NCBI GenBank assembly: GCA_951813285.1 | Contig: OX638355.1 | Coordinates: 3,119,136 to 3,183,135 of the forward strand | DNA from: Terriglobia bacterium | GTDB taxonomy: Bacteria > Acidobacteriota > Terriglobia > Versatilivoradales > Versatilivoraceae | Direction: 5' to 3' | DNA length: 64,000 nucleotides | Shown: positions 1 to 8,683 of the stretch, piece after piece | How positions within the stretch are numbered: the stretch's first letter is position 1 | Layout of the letters: each line of letters begins with the position of its first letter | The notes under the pieces: generated by a model | What the model was told of the DNA's origin: nothing | Databases searched by the model: none | The model's input: only the letters and a program-made list of their open reading frames with translations | Position numbers and translations under genes: made by a program

Positions 1-2
1 CA

Positions 3-86
3 GTGGTCATCACCGTGCTCTACTGCCTATTTTTTTTTGTGGAAGATGACTTGAGCGGAGCGGGACGAGCCGGGGAAAATCCATGA
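3..86 (+). CDS. C-terminal end of a small membrane protein (possibly DUF997/YhdT-like)
   Basis: Only the last 27 codons are in the window; the gene starts upstream of position 1. The visible peptide begins with a hydrophobic stretch (VVITVLYCLFFF) that reads as the end of a transmembrane helix, followed by an acidic, glycine-rich tail. The TGA stop at 84-86 overlaps the ATG of the next gene in an ATGA arrangement, so the two genes are very probably translationally coupled. In several bacteria PanF-type symporters are preceded by a small two-helix protein of the DUF997/YhdT family that ends in this way, so that is the suggested identity, but the fragment is too short to prove it. Confidence 0.45.
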   Translation: MVITVLYCLFFFVEDDLSGAGRAGENP

Positions 87-2068
87 CTGAGACCAGTCCG
101 GCCACCATCATCACCTTTGTAGCCTACATCGCCTGTGTGTTTGTGCTGGCGGGGCTCTCCCATCGTCTGCTGGCGACCAAGTCTTTCCTGGGTGAATATT
201 TTCTGGGGAGCCGGGGGCTCGGAAGCTGGGCCCTGGCCTTCACCTTTGCGGCCACGGCGGCTTCCGGTGGGAGCTTTACCGGATTCCCCTCCCTGATATA
301 CAGCTATGGCTGGGTGCTGGCCTTCTGGATTGCAAGCTACATGGTTGCCGGAGTGTGCAGCATGGGGGTGCTGGGGAAGCGGTTGAACCAGGTTGCCCGC
401 AAGACGGGAGCCATCACCATCCCCGACGTGCTTCGTGACCGATACGATTCGACGGCTCTGGCGCTGTTTGCAACCTCTACCATCATTTTCTTTACCGTTT
501 GCAATTTGATTGCCCAGTTCAAGGCGGGAGCCCTGATCATCGAGGAGACATTCAACCTGCCGGCCGATTGGGGTTACAGTGCGGGGCTGATCATCTTTGC
601 AGTCACCGTGGTCTTCTACACGGCCTATGGAGGATTTCGAGCGGTCGTGTGGACCGACGTCCTGCAAGGGATCGTAATGGTTCTGGGCATTACCCTCCTG
701 CTTCCGGTGGTCCTCAGGCAGGGCGGAGGGATGGAGTCGATCAACCGCAAGCTCAGGGATCGCCCGCCGACGCTGGTTACCTCGGTGCCGGGCGCCTATA
801 ACGACCTGGTCATTCAAGCCCGGGGACAACTGGATACGGCCGGCCTGATCTATCGTCACCCGCAGCGAGCCAATGCACCCCTGGAGATCCGCTGGGATCC
901 AGGGGTTGGGGCGGAGCAGCGCTTTATCGAAGTCTTCCTGGCAACCGACGGGGACGGGCAGCCCACCACTACCGGCAACGATGTCAAGGGAGCCATCGAG
1001 CAACACCCGAGGTTGGGCCCACGCTTCCGGGTCAGCTTTCCCTACGACAACAATGAGATTGTCACCGATCGATTCGGACAGTCGACCGAAAGGGGAGCCA
1101 CGGGAATCGTAGGCCTGGACGGCGCCCGGGGTACGGAACGCTTTGTATTCCTGCGCGGCGACGAGGTGCTGTTCGGGCCGGGCCGCTCTGCCCGGGGAGA
1201 GCCTTTTCATCCCTTGGGCATGGCCATCTCATTTTTTTTCATGTGGGCCATTACCGGCATGGGGCAGCCCGGGACCATGCTGCGATTGATGGCCTTCAAG
1301 GATAGCCGGACTCTGAAGCGGGCCATCCTGACCGTCACCGGGTTCTACTCCATGATTTATCTGCCCCTGGTCTTCATTCTCGTGGCGGCCCGGGTGCTCA
1401 TACCCGAGTTGAACGCCGAAAACTCCGACAAGGCCATGGTCCTGGTGGCCACCCGAGTCGTGGGGGACATGGGGCTCGCCTACCAGATCCTGGGAGCAGT
1501 CCTGGTGGCGGCCCCCTTTGCCGCCGTCATGTCGACAGTCGACAGCTTTCTTCTGATGATCAGCTCCGGTCTGGTGCGAGACATTTACCAGCGTACGATC
1601 AACCCTCGGGTCAGCGATCGAACGGTCAAGCGAGCCAGCTACGCCACCACCGTGATCGTGGGCATCTTGGTGACGCTGCTGGCCACGCGGCCACCCGACT
1701 TTCTGCAACGAATCATCGTATTTACCGGCAGCGGGTTTGCCGCCACCTTTCTTTGTCCCATCATGCTGGGACTCTATTGGAAGGGAATGACTCGACAGGG
1801 GGCGCTGAGCGCCATGGTCGGCGGCTTCGTGGTGATGGTCGGATTCTTCCTTCCGACGCTGTTTGGGGGAAGCCGCATCGATTTGCTGGGTTTCCACCCC
1901 AACCTGTGGGGACTGATTGTATCGTTCGGATTGGGGTTCCTGGTCAGCAAGCGCACCGGTCCTGCCCCCGCTCATCTGGTAGACCGTTATTTCTACAAGT
2001 TGAGTTCGCCGCAACCCAGTCATTCGACCGAGGACGGCAGGCAGTCAAGGGTTGGCGGTTCCGCGTAG
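83..2068 (+). CDS. Sodium:solute symporter (SSS, PanF-like) with a large soluble insert
   Basis: This is an integral inner-membrane Na+-coupled transporter of the SSS family. Visible family features are the N-terminal helix followed by the EYFLGSRGLGSWALA segment, the TAYGGFRAVVWTDVLQG segment typical of the family, and a C-terminal core with VMSTVDSFLLMISS. At 661 residues it is longer than the roughly 480-550 usual for PanF-like proteins. The extra length is a hydrophilic block of about 150 residues (about 213-368) between the helix ending LLLPVVLRQ and the helix starting MAISFFFMW. The insert has no hydrophobic segment and should form a folded domain in a loop. The start overlaps the stop of the preceding small membrane gene by 4 bases. 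The substrate is unknown; pantothenate or another organic acid anion would be family-consistent guesses. Confidence 0.9.
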   Translation: MTETSPATIITFVAYIACVFVLAGLSHRLLATKSFLGEYFLGSRGLGSWALAFTFAATAASGGSFTGFPSLIYSYGWVLAFWIASYMVAGVCSMGVLGKRLNQVARKTGAITIPDVLRDRYDSTALALFATSTIIFFTVCNLIAQFKAGALIIEETFNLPADWGYSAGLIIFAVTVVFYTAYGGFRAVVWTDVLQGIVMVLGITLLLPVVLRQGGGMESINRKLRDRPPTLVTSVPGAYNDLVIQARGQLDTAGLIYRHPQRANAPLEIRWDPGVGAEQRFIEVFLATDGDGQPTTTGNDVKGAIEQHPRLGPRFRVSFPYDNNEIVTDRFGQSTERGATGIVGLDGARGTERFVFLRGDEVLFGPGRSARGEPFHPLGMAISFFFMWAITGMGQPGTMLRLMAFKDSRTLKRAILTVTGFYSMIYLPLVFILVAARVLIPELNAENSDKAMVLVATRVVGDMGLAYQILGAVLVAAPFAAVMSTVDSFLLMISSGLVRDIYQRTINPRVSDRTVKRASYATTVIVGILVTLLATRPPDFLQRIIVFTGSGFAATFLCPIMLGLYWKGMTRQGALSAMVGGFVVMVGFFLPTLFGGSRIDLLGFHPNLWGLIVSFGLGFLVSKRTGPAPAHLVDRYFYKLSSPQPSHSTEDGRQSRVGGSA

Positions 2069-2072
2069 GAGG
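2067..2072 (+). promoter_or_regulatory. Ribosome binding site fixing a TTG start
   Basis: AGGAGG lies across the stop codon of the symporter gene and 5 bases before the TTG at 2078, which supports TTG as the true start of the VOC gene. The gene is therefore translated as part of the same transcript. Confidence 0.6.
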
Positions 2073-2077
2073 CTCGA

Positions 2078-2515
2078 TTGATCGAGGGATTTCACCACAC
2101 CGGAATCGTGGTCAAGGACCTGGAGGGGATGGTTCGCTTCTACACCCGGGTCCTGGGGTTGCGCGTCCTGCGTCGCATCGACTCCCTGGCTCCACCGGAA
2201 GGGGATCACACCGGAATTCCCGGGGCGCATCGACAACTGGTCTTCGTGGGCTTTCCGGGAGACCATCAGATCGAACTGGTTCATTTCGTCGATCCTCCGG
2301 CCCGGCAGGGTTACCTGGACAAACATCAGCTCGGCGCGGGCCATGTCTGCTTCGATGTGAAGGATCTGCGGCAGACCCATAGCGAATTGCGAAACCGCGG
2401 GGTTCGATTCGTCACCGAGCCAAAGTTTCGATCCTACCGGAATGGCGAACTCGGAATCGTTTATGCGCAAGATCCGGAAGGGAACTGGCTGGAATTCGTT
2501 CAGGGGTTGCACTGA
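2078..2515 (+). CDS. VOC-superfamily (glyoxalase/dioxygenase fold) protein
   Basis: This 145-residue protein has the vicinal-oxygen-chelate fold. The first half opens with FHHTGIVVKDLEGMVRFYTR, the standard first beta strand and helix carrying a metal-ligand His. The second half contains GHVCFDVKDLRQT and ends with AQDPEGNWLEFVQ, whose Glu near the C terminus is the usual fourth metal ligand. Family members include glyoxalase I, methylmalonyl-CoA epimerase and extradiol dioxygenases; the sequence does not decide between them. It starts at TTG with AGGAGG 5 bases upstream, 9 bases after the symporter stop. It may act on the imported compound. Confidence 0.85.
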   Translation: MIEGFHHTGIVVKDLEGMVRFYTRVLGLRVLRRIDSLAPPEGDHTGIPGAHRQLVFVGFPGDHQIELVHFVDPPARQGYLDKHQLGAGHVCFDVKDLRQTHSELRNRGVRFVTEPKFRSYRNGELGIVYAQDPEGNWLEFVQGLH

Positions 2516-2545
2516 ACCCTGGCGCGGCAGAGGATTTCTGGACCG

Positions 2546-4072
2546 ATGCTTGAAGTTCTTGATCTGGACCTGAAAATCGGCAAGGAGGAGTACCAGGAAG
2601 CCATTCCCCGGTTGAGGGAGGAGTTGCGTGACCTGCAACATGCCGTCAGAGCCGCCGGAGTTCCGGTTGTGGTCCTGTTCGAGGGGTGGAACGCGGCAGG
2701 CAAGGGAGATGCCATCAATGCCCTGGTGCGCCCGCTTGACCCAAGAGGGTTCGAGGTCCATACCACCCAGGCCCCCACGGTTGAAGAGCAGTTCCATCCT
2801 TTTCTCTGGCGCTTCTCGACCCTGCTTCCCGCGAAGGGCAAACTGGTGTTCTGGGATCGCTCCTGGTATCGACAAATGTTGGAGGAACGCGTGGACGGGC
2901 GCCTGGACCGTGGTGGTGCCCTGGCGGCCGGAGGTGAAATTCGCGAGTTCGAGCGCCAGCTAACGGACGACGGCGTTGCGCTGATCAAGTCTTGGCTCCA
3001 CATTAGCAGAAAAGAACAGGAGCGCCGTCTTGCGAGCATGCAGAGCGATCGTTTCGAGCGTTGGCGCTGGACCCAGCCGGATTGGAAGAAAGAACGCGCC
3101 TACAAGAAATACCTGGAAGCCGCGGAAGAGATGCTTGCCTTGACCAGTACGGTGAATGCGCCGTGGAAGCTGGTGGAAGCTCATAGCCGGCGCTACCGCC
3201 GAGTGAAGATCTTTGAACACCTGATTGGCGTCCTGAAGGGTCATCTGTCCAGACGAGGTAACGGACTGAAGGCAATGGGACCGTCGACGCAGACGGTGGA
3301 AGACATCGATGAGGGGATTCGCAGTCGAGGCCTCCGCATTGAGGTTGACCCCCAACCCTCGGTGCTGGACCGGTCCGACTTGAGCAAGCGACTGGATCGG
3401 GAAGACTACGAGAAGCAGCTTTCCAGACTGCAACAACGGCTGAGAGATCTGGAGTTCGAGTGTTATGGGCGGCGGGTGGCGAGTGTCGTGGTTTATGAGG
3501 GCTGGGACGCGGCGGGCAAGGGCGGCAACATCAAGCGGCTGACCCAGGAACTGGATCCGAGAGGCTACCAGGTGGTTCCGATTACCGCCCCTACCCTCGA
3601 GGAAAAGACCCGCCACTACCTGTGGCGCTTCTGGAGACAGTTGCCCAAGGCCGGCCACATGACCATTTTCGATCGGAGCTGGTATGGACGAGTCCTGGTT
3701 GAACGGGTGGAGGGCTTTGCGTGCCAGGAGGAATGGCGGCGCGCCTACCAGGAGATCAACGAGTTCGAAAGGCACCTCACCGCCGAGGGTGTGGTGTGCG
3801 TCAAGTTCTGGCTCCACCTGAGCCCCGAGGAGCAACTGCGCCGCTTCCAGGCACGGGAACGCACTCCGCACAAGCGATTCAAATTGACCTCCGAGGACTG
3901 GAGGAATCGGACTCGATGGAATGACTATCGGAGGGCCGTCACGGAGATGATCGAGCGCACCAGCACCCCGTACGCTCCCTGGACGGTGGTGGAGGCGGAG
4001 GACAAGCTCTGGGCTCGTGTAAAGACGCTATCCACGCTGGTGAGCACGCTGGAGAAACACCTCGGGGTGTAA
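2546..4072 (+). CDS. pap: Two-domain PPK2-type polyphosphate:AMP phosphotransferase
   Basis: This 508-residue protein contains two tandem PPK2 domains. Each has a Walker A motif (GWNAAGKGD at 47-55 and GWDAAGKGG at about 319-327) and a DRSWY lid/Walker B segment (104-108 and about 372). The tandem architecture and length match class II PPK2 enzymes, which phosphorylate AMP to ADP using polyphosphate. In characterised members only one domain is catalytic; both motifs look intact here. It is cytoplasmic and soluble. It follows the VOC gene by 30 bases on the same strand. A nucleotide or polyphosphate role is secure at family level, but class II activity on AMP rather than NDP is inferred from the two-domain layout. 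Confidence 0.9.
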   Translation: MLEVLDLDLKIGKEEYQEAIPRLREELRDLQHAVRAAGVPVVVLFEGWNAAGKGDAINALVRPLDPRGFEVHTTQAPTVEEQFHPFLWRFSTLLPAKGKLVFWDRSWYRQMLEERVDGRLDRGGALAAGGEIREFERQLTDDGVALIKSWLHISRKEQERRLASMQSDRFERWRWTQPDWKKERAYKKYLEAAEEMLALTSTVNAPWKLVEAHSRRYRRVKIFEHLIGVLKGHLSRRGNGLKAMGPSTQTVEDIDEGIRSRGLRIEVDPQPSVLDRSDLSKRLDREDYEKQLSRLQQRLRDLEFECYGRRVASVVVYEGWDAAGKGGNIKRLTQELDPRGYQVVPITAPTLEEKTRHYLWRFWRQLPKAGHMTIFDRSWYGRVLVERVEGFACQEEWRRAYQEINEFERHLTAEGVVCVKFWLHLSPEEQLRRFQARERTPHKRFKLTSEDWRNRTRWNDYRRAVTEMIERTSTPYAPWTVVEAEDKLWARVKTLSTLVSTLEKHLGV

Positions 4073-4092
4073 CCCGCTTATGGAATCAAGAG

Positions 4093-4098
4093 AAGGAG
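4093..4098 (+). promoter_or_regulatory. Ribosome binding site favouring GTG 4107 over ATG 4080
   Basis: AAGGAG sits 8 bases before GTG 4107. The upstream in-frame ATG at 4080 has no such sequence before it, so the shorter reading is preferred for the next gene. Confidence 0.55.
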
Positions 4099-4106
4099 AA
4101 AGGCGA

Positions 4107-5906
4107 GTGAATCCAACAGAGAGCGGATCGAGAGGGAGCCATCGACCCTTCGGTCTACGAGGTTGGCAGTTTCTCGTCAACCACGACAGGGCCTACCTGG
4201 CCCAGGCGGCAGAGCGCGCGACAAGGGAAGCGCCCGGATTCGACGTGACTCACCTGGAATTTCCCAACATGGCCATGCAGTTGCCCAACGCCTACACCAG
4301 TTCACCGGTGCCTCCCTGCCGGAACTGGGTGCTTTGCGGACAGACGTTTCGGGACTTTCCCAAGCTGGCTCGGCACAAAGACTTGCACAGCCGGGAGGCG
4401 GTCTCGACTTTAGAGGATCGTAGCCGGGATCTGACTTACATGAAGGACCTCTTCGGCAGGGTCAAGGCCTCCGGTCTCGACGTCATGGCCTGGCACCATG
4501 TTCGCCGGGATCTTCCGGACGAGCTCGCTCAGGAATACCCGGAGTCAGCTACGGGAGATCCGAGTTTTCTGCGGGACTGGGAGGAAGCCACGCTCACCGA
4601 GTTTTTCGAAGTGGCGCCGGAAGTCGACATTCTGGTTGTAACCTCGCTCACGGAAACTCCCGGGGTATTGAAAATGCCCGACCGGACTCACCAGGTTGCT
4701 CGGCTGGCCGGCGTGTTCGGAGCCATGGAACGGGCCTGCCGCAGGGCAGGCAAGACTCTGGTTATTCGCGACTGGGGAGCCGTGGGTAAGAATCAATGGC
4801 AGGGGTCTATCTTCAAGGAGGCGATGGAGAGTCTTCCCGAGGACGTCTGGATTCACATCAAGAACGTGGTGCTCGACTTCGTCACCAATGCCGAAGTTCC
4901 CCATCCCAACCTCAACGCCTACCCGAAGCGACCCATGATCGTCGAGTTCGACGTGTATGGGGAGTACTACGGACGGGCCGACATTCCCTATGTGGACCCT
5001 CGTCACTTCTGTGAGCGGCTGGATGCCCTCTATGCCTTGCAACCCGGCGGGGTGACTGCTCGCATCGCCTATGAGTCGGGGCGAGAGTGGCGTCGCTACC
5101 GAACCATCTTCGATTCGCCCAATGCCGCCAACGCCGTCGCATTTTCCCGCTGGGCCTCCGATGCCGCCAACAATCGACCGATTGGGGAGTGGCTGGATTT
5201 TCTGGCTCCTTCCCGGCGTTGGCAGACCTACACCTGGCAGTGGCTGGCCGACCGCTACGGCGCCGATGCAGGTCCCCTGCTGGCCCGGGTGTTCGAGCGA
5301 ACCCCACAGATTGTGCATGGGATATTCGCTCCGCTGTGGTGCGGCTACTGGCACCCGTTCAGCGTCATGGAGCATACGACCCTGCCATGGCCGCCCACCC
5401 GCCTTGAGGATCACGGATCCGTGCCCTGGAATCCTCCCCCGGACATTCTCGAGGTCACCGGAGGACTGGGGGACAATGACTTTTCGAGAGTTGTAGACTG
5501 GATGCCGTCAGGCACGGCCGTGGAGACCATTGGTTGGTGTCAGTTGGTCTCTCGCAAGGTGGAAGGACTCAGACTGGCTCGGCTTTGTTCGGAGGAGGTC
5601 TCGGTTGAAGGCCGGGCGGTCTTGTCTCCCGACGACTACGAGGATCTTGACCTGTTGTTCCGGCAACTGGTGGGTGTTTGCGAAGCCGATGTTCTGACCG
5701 GCAAGATACTGGCCGCCGCCCGCGGTCCTCGGAAAGACTCCACTATTCTGGCGGACTTGTCACTATCCGCCCTGAGCGTGGAAGCGGATCGGATCGCAGG
5801 GGAGATTCGTGGTAACTTCGGCGCGGATTTCTTTGGGGAATTGGCGCTACGCGTGGAAGCTTGGGGACGTTGGGCCAAGGAGGAGTTATCCAGGAGGGAC
5901 ACCTAA
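4107..5906 (+). CDS. Unrecognised 599-residue soluble protein, possibly a GH67-like TIM barrel
   Basis: I do not recognise this protein with certainty. It has no signal peptide or membrane segment. It is rich in Trp, Tyr and acidic residues, and its middle part alternates hydrophobic strands with helices as in a TIM barrel (VDILVVTSLTETPG, KTLVIRDWGAVG, VWIHIKNVVLDF, MIVEFDVYGEYYG, GVTARIAYESGREW). The EFDVYGEYYG segment followed by a PYVDPRHFCERLDAL helix recalls the EYTG region of GH67 alpha-glucuronidases, so a glycoside-hydrolase-like fold is a reasonable but weak guess. The C-terminal 120 residues are helical. GTG 4107 is chosen because of the AAGGAG before it; an in-frame ATG at 4080 would add 9 residues. 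The stop runs directly into the repeat region that follows. Confidence 0.7.
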   Translation: MNPTESGSRGSHRPFGLRGWQFLVNHDRAYLAQAAERATREAPGFDVTHLEFPNMAMQLPNAYTSSPVPPCRNWVLCGQTFRDFPKLARHKDLHSREAVSTLEDRSRDLTYMKDLFGRVKASGLDVMAWHHVRRDLPDELAQEYPESATGDPSFLRDWEEATLTEFFEVAPEVDILVVTSLTETPGVLKMPDRTHQVARLAGVFGAMERACRRAGKTLVIRDWGAVGKNQWQGSIFKEAMESLPEDVWIHIKNVVLDFVTNAEVPHPNLNAYPKRPMIVEFDVYGEYYGRADIPYVDPRHFCERLDALYALQPGGVTARIAYESGREWRRYRTIFDSPNAANAVAFSRWASDAANNRPIGEWLDFLAPSRRWQTYTWQWLADRYGADAGPLLARVFERTPQIVHGIFAPLWCGYWHPFSVMEHTTLPWPPTRLEDHGSVPWNPPPDILEVTGGLGDNDFSRVVDWMPSGTAVETIGWCQLVSRKVEGLRLARLCSEEVSVEGRAVLSPDDYEDLDLLFRQLVGVCEADVLTGKILAAARGPRKDSTILADLSLSALSVEADRIAGEIRGNFGADFFGELALRVEAWGRWAKEELSRRDT

Positions 5907-6941
5907 GGACGAAAAGAGTTATCCGCCAAGGGGCACGAAGGACCACTAAGAAGGGAGCCCTTTGCAAAACTCCGCATCGTGACCTTGATATCTCGACGTC
6001 ATGGGAGAATGCGCCCCCGGGAGCGCGGGCGTCCCGCCCGCAACCTTATTCGTGCAAGCAGCCTGCGATCCAGGGGCATTCCCTCGAACAGAGCACCAAA
6101 CCGGCCTTTGCAGGGTTCGCTACTATGGCGCTAAGTCCTATGCGGGCGAGACGCCCGCGCTCCCGGGTGGGTCCCGCCCGCAACCTTATTCGTGCAAGCA
6201 GCCTGCGATCCAGGGGCATTCCCTCGAACAGAGCACCAAACCGGCCTTTGCAGGGTTCGCTACTATGGTGCCAAGTCCTATGCGGGCGAGACGCCCGCGC
6301 TCCCGGGTGGGCGTTCTCCCATTCACTCTTGCTCCTCAAGAGAGCGTGTCGGGTTGCCGGGCCGCAGCCCTGCCGTGCAGATCATGCGAGAGAGCCTCTT
6401 GCAATATTGGCAGTGGGACAGGTCATTTTGCCGGCAATCGTGATGTTCTGCCTATTTCAATAGTCGGGTGCGACTTGGTGGAAAAGGGAGTTCACCACAA
6501 AAAGCACAAAAGTCACAAAACGGATTTCGTGATTTCGAGTCTTGGCAATCCGAAGTTGATCCCCATGGCGACGCGTTGACCGGATGTATGCAGATAGCGC
6601 GGAACTTGTGCGACGGGTTCGGGAGTCAACACCTTGCAGGCTTTCAGTGTTCTGCCCTTTTTGTGTTCTTGTGCCTTTTGTGGCCATCCCCGGCAATGGT
6701 CCCGCTCCCGAATTTTGCAACAGGCTCAAGGACTAAAGACCAGAGCCATTTGCAAGATTCGCAATCGGTAATGACATTGAGGCGGCAAAGGGGATGTGCC
6801 GGCGTCTCCGGCATTCCGGCATTCTCCAAAAGCACAAGTGCAACAGAAGCCACCAAAAGCACAAAAGATCCTGTATATCCTGTCCATCCATGTTAATCAT
6901 CCATGTTAATCAGGCCGCTACTGATGCTCGAATCCGGGATT
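5907..6941. repeat. Repeat-filled intergenic region with an inverted copy of the 0.9-kb repeat unit
   Basis: No convincing gene lies in this 1-kb stretch. From about 5968 to 6731 it is the reverse complement of the unit that is tandemly repeated at 58.9-62.0 kb. Recognisable landmarks in order are the CGTCATGGGAG segment, the 140-bp core, a TTGCTCCTCAAGAGAGCGTG segment, the TTGCAATATTGGCAGTGGG segment, the CACAAAAAGCACAAAAGTC tract and GAATTTTGCAACAGGCTC. Before it (about 5911-5955) is a degenerate copy of the CACGAAGGACCACTAAG motif. After it (6867-6897) is a TCCTGTATATCCTGTCCATC motif that recurs at 10358-10387. Short reading frames here are translations of the repeat. Confidence 0.85.
6031..6310. 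repeat. 140-bp tandem duplication of the repeat core
   Basis: Positions 6031-6170 and 6171-6310 are near-identical direct repeats of 140 bp that differ at about two positions (GGCGCTAAG against GGTGCCAAG). Each begins with GTCCCGCCCGCAACC and ends with CGCTCCCGGGTGG. The corresponding core at 59484-59635 is single-copy. Confidence 0.9.
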
Positions 6942-8528
6942 TTATTTTTCGAGGGCGGCAAGACCCTGGTCATAGATGTCCAGTACTCGCTTTCGTTCCT
7001 CGGGCGTGGCAAAGAGGGCCTCGTCGGCCACCGTTGTTCTCGCCTCCTGAATCTCTCTCCTTAGATGGTCAACCGCGGCAGGCTGCCGGATCGATTTTCC
7101 CTCCACCTCGAGATAGATCGCCGAAGTGTGTCCGAAGATGGGCAACCCGTACTCACTGTCGGCCTGCCCGGAGACTCTCAGCGCCAGCCATCCGGGTTCT
7201 TCCACCCGAAACATTTTCTTCAGCTCGGCCGAATAATGTTCCCCGGTCGCTTGGGATGGGATGTGGTCGACCACCCGGCCGTTGTGGATCAGTTCCAGGT
7301 GGCCAAAGTCGACCCGCCCCGACACCCGACCCTCGATTCCGACCTCTCCGGGGGATCTCAATGAGACGGTATCTCCGATCGATTGGTCCTCCACCAGGAA
7401 GTGAAACAGGGGTCCATTGGTGATGAAGGAACGCCCCTGCTGGAGCGCTTCCAGCCAGGAAGCGATTCCCAAAGGTTCCGCAACCCGGGTGTAGGCTCTG
7501 GCAAGATCGAACAGGAACCAATCGGTGCCGGTCGAGAAGGGAACCTTGAGCCCGGCATTCAGGTAGTGATAAAAGGTGTCCTCGAATTGGGGATAGTCCT
7601 CCAGCGACAGCCCGTCGAAAATATTCTGTGCATCGACCTTGCCCAGGACGAAGTTGACCACCCGTTCCAGTCCGAAGTCGTTGTGGCACCAAATGGCCGT
7701 TCCTCCCTGGCGATGAGCTTCATCGATCCCTTGCTGCAGGGGAATCCCGTCAGTGCCGGTCCCCGTGATGCCCGGACCGATGCTGACCGGCCGGATGAGA
7801 TTCTTGATGTTCAGCAGCATGACGTGGCCGTAGCCTCCGCTCCAGGGAGTCAGGTTGTGACGATGCTCCTCGCCCTGATTGACCAGCACCCCGGTGGAAT
7901 CGAACCGGGGCAGGTCACCAATGGGATAGCGGTTGGTGATGTAGTCGGCATCCTCGGACGGGCGGATCAGGTAGGAGGTGAACAGGACCTCCAACCGGTC
8001 CGCGGCCGGGATTGTGCTCAGATAGCGATCGGCCTCTTCCGGCTCGAGCCTGAATAGATGTAGGTGGGTGTTGCCGCCAAACCACTTCTTTTCTTTTATT
8101 TGGCTGAATGACTCCAGGGGAAGGGTCAAGGAGGCCCGATTCCTCTGGCCGAGATCGACCTCCAGGCTCGCCATCTCCGTTTCAAGTCCCGAGAAGGCTT
8201 CCAGCCGCAAGGGTTTCTTGGGCAGCGTCACTTCGCTGGGACCGGACAGAACGTACCAGTCATGGATGGGACGGCGTGGCGGCCGTTTGCCCAGTTGCTG
8301 CAGGGCAACCGACCCCACCCCTTGTCCCCGTTCCAGTAGACCATGGATGGGAACCGCTTCCTCCTGGCCCTGGACAAAACAGCGAATCACCCCCGGGACG
8401 GGTTTGCCGGTCTTGCTGTCGACCAGCGAGAGACGGACACGGCAGAGGTCTTCCTGAAACAGGCTGCACTGGGCGGCGGACATCACGCCCAATCCCCAGA
8501 TCAGGACGAGAACAAGACGTCGGTTCAT
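6942..8528 (-). CDS. CehA/McbA-family PHP-domain metallohydrolase, exported
   Basis: This 528-residue protein starts with a hydrophobic signal peptide that ends near AAQCSLFQ and may carry a lipobox-like Cys. Residues up to about 150 form a beta-rich N-terminal region. The PHP-type metal motif NTHLHL follows the FGG segment at about 151-156, and later metal-site residues occur in GEEHRHN, IWCHNDFG and STGTDWF. This pattern is that of the CehA/McbA family (carbaryl esterase/amidase and related binuclear metalloenzymes). A C-terminal beta region ends in a charged helix. The substrate cannot be deduced. The gene stands alone, 155 bases downstream of the SpmA-SpmB-like gene's stop on the same strand, and the repeat region begins right after its stop. 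Confidence 0.8.
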   Translation of the reverse strand: MNRRLVLVLIWGLGVMSAAQCSLFQEDLCRVRLSLVDSKTGKPVPGVIRCFVQGQEEAVPIHGLLERGQGVGSVALQQLGKRPPRRPIHDWYVLSGPSEVTLPKKPLRLEAFSGLETEMASLEVDLGQRNRASLTLPLESFSQIKEKKWFGGNTHLHLFRLEPEEADRYLSTIPAADRLEVLFTSYLIRPSEDADYITNRYPIGDLPRFDSTGVLVNQGEEHRHNLTPWSGGYGHVMLLNIKNLIRPVSIGPGITGTGTDGIPLQQGIDEAHRQGGTAIWCHNDFGLERVVNFVLGKVDAQNIFDGLSLEDYPQFEDTFYHYLNAGLKVPFSTGTDWFLFDLARAYTRVAEPLGIASWLEALQQGRSFITNGPLFHFLVEDQSIGDTVSLRSPGEVGIEGRVSGRVDFGHLELIHNGRVVDHIPSQATGEHYSAELKKMFRVEEPGWLALRVSGQADSEYGLPIFGHTSAIYLEVEGKSIRQPAAVDHLRREIQEARTTVADEALFATPEERKRVLDIYDQGLAALEK

Positions 8529-8683
8529 CGGTCAGGTCACTCCCGAGCGCGGTGCATTCGAGCAGGTACACCATCATGGACACCGGCAAGATGGCCGGAA
8601 TCACTCTTTTGCAGGGCGCTTCATTTCAGGTTCCAGGTCCACTCCCAACCCTTCGGCGACGCGGTTAATGTAATTCCTTCGGA

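Noticed and set aside
20-1210. 396-codon open frame on the minus strand opposite the symporter
   Set aside because: It has no recognisable domain and low-complexity composition, and it lies over a clear transporter gene. GC-rich DNA leaves the antisense frame open.
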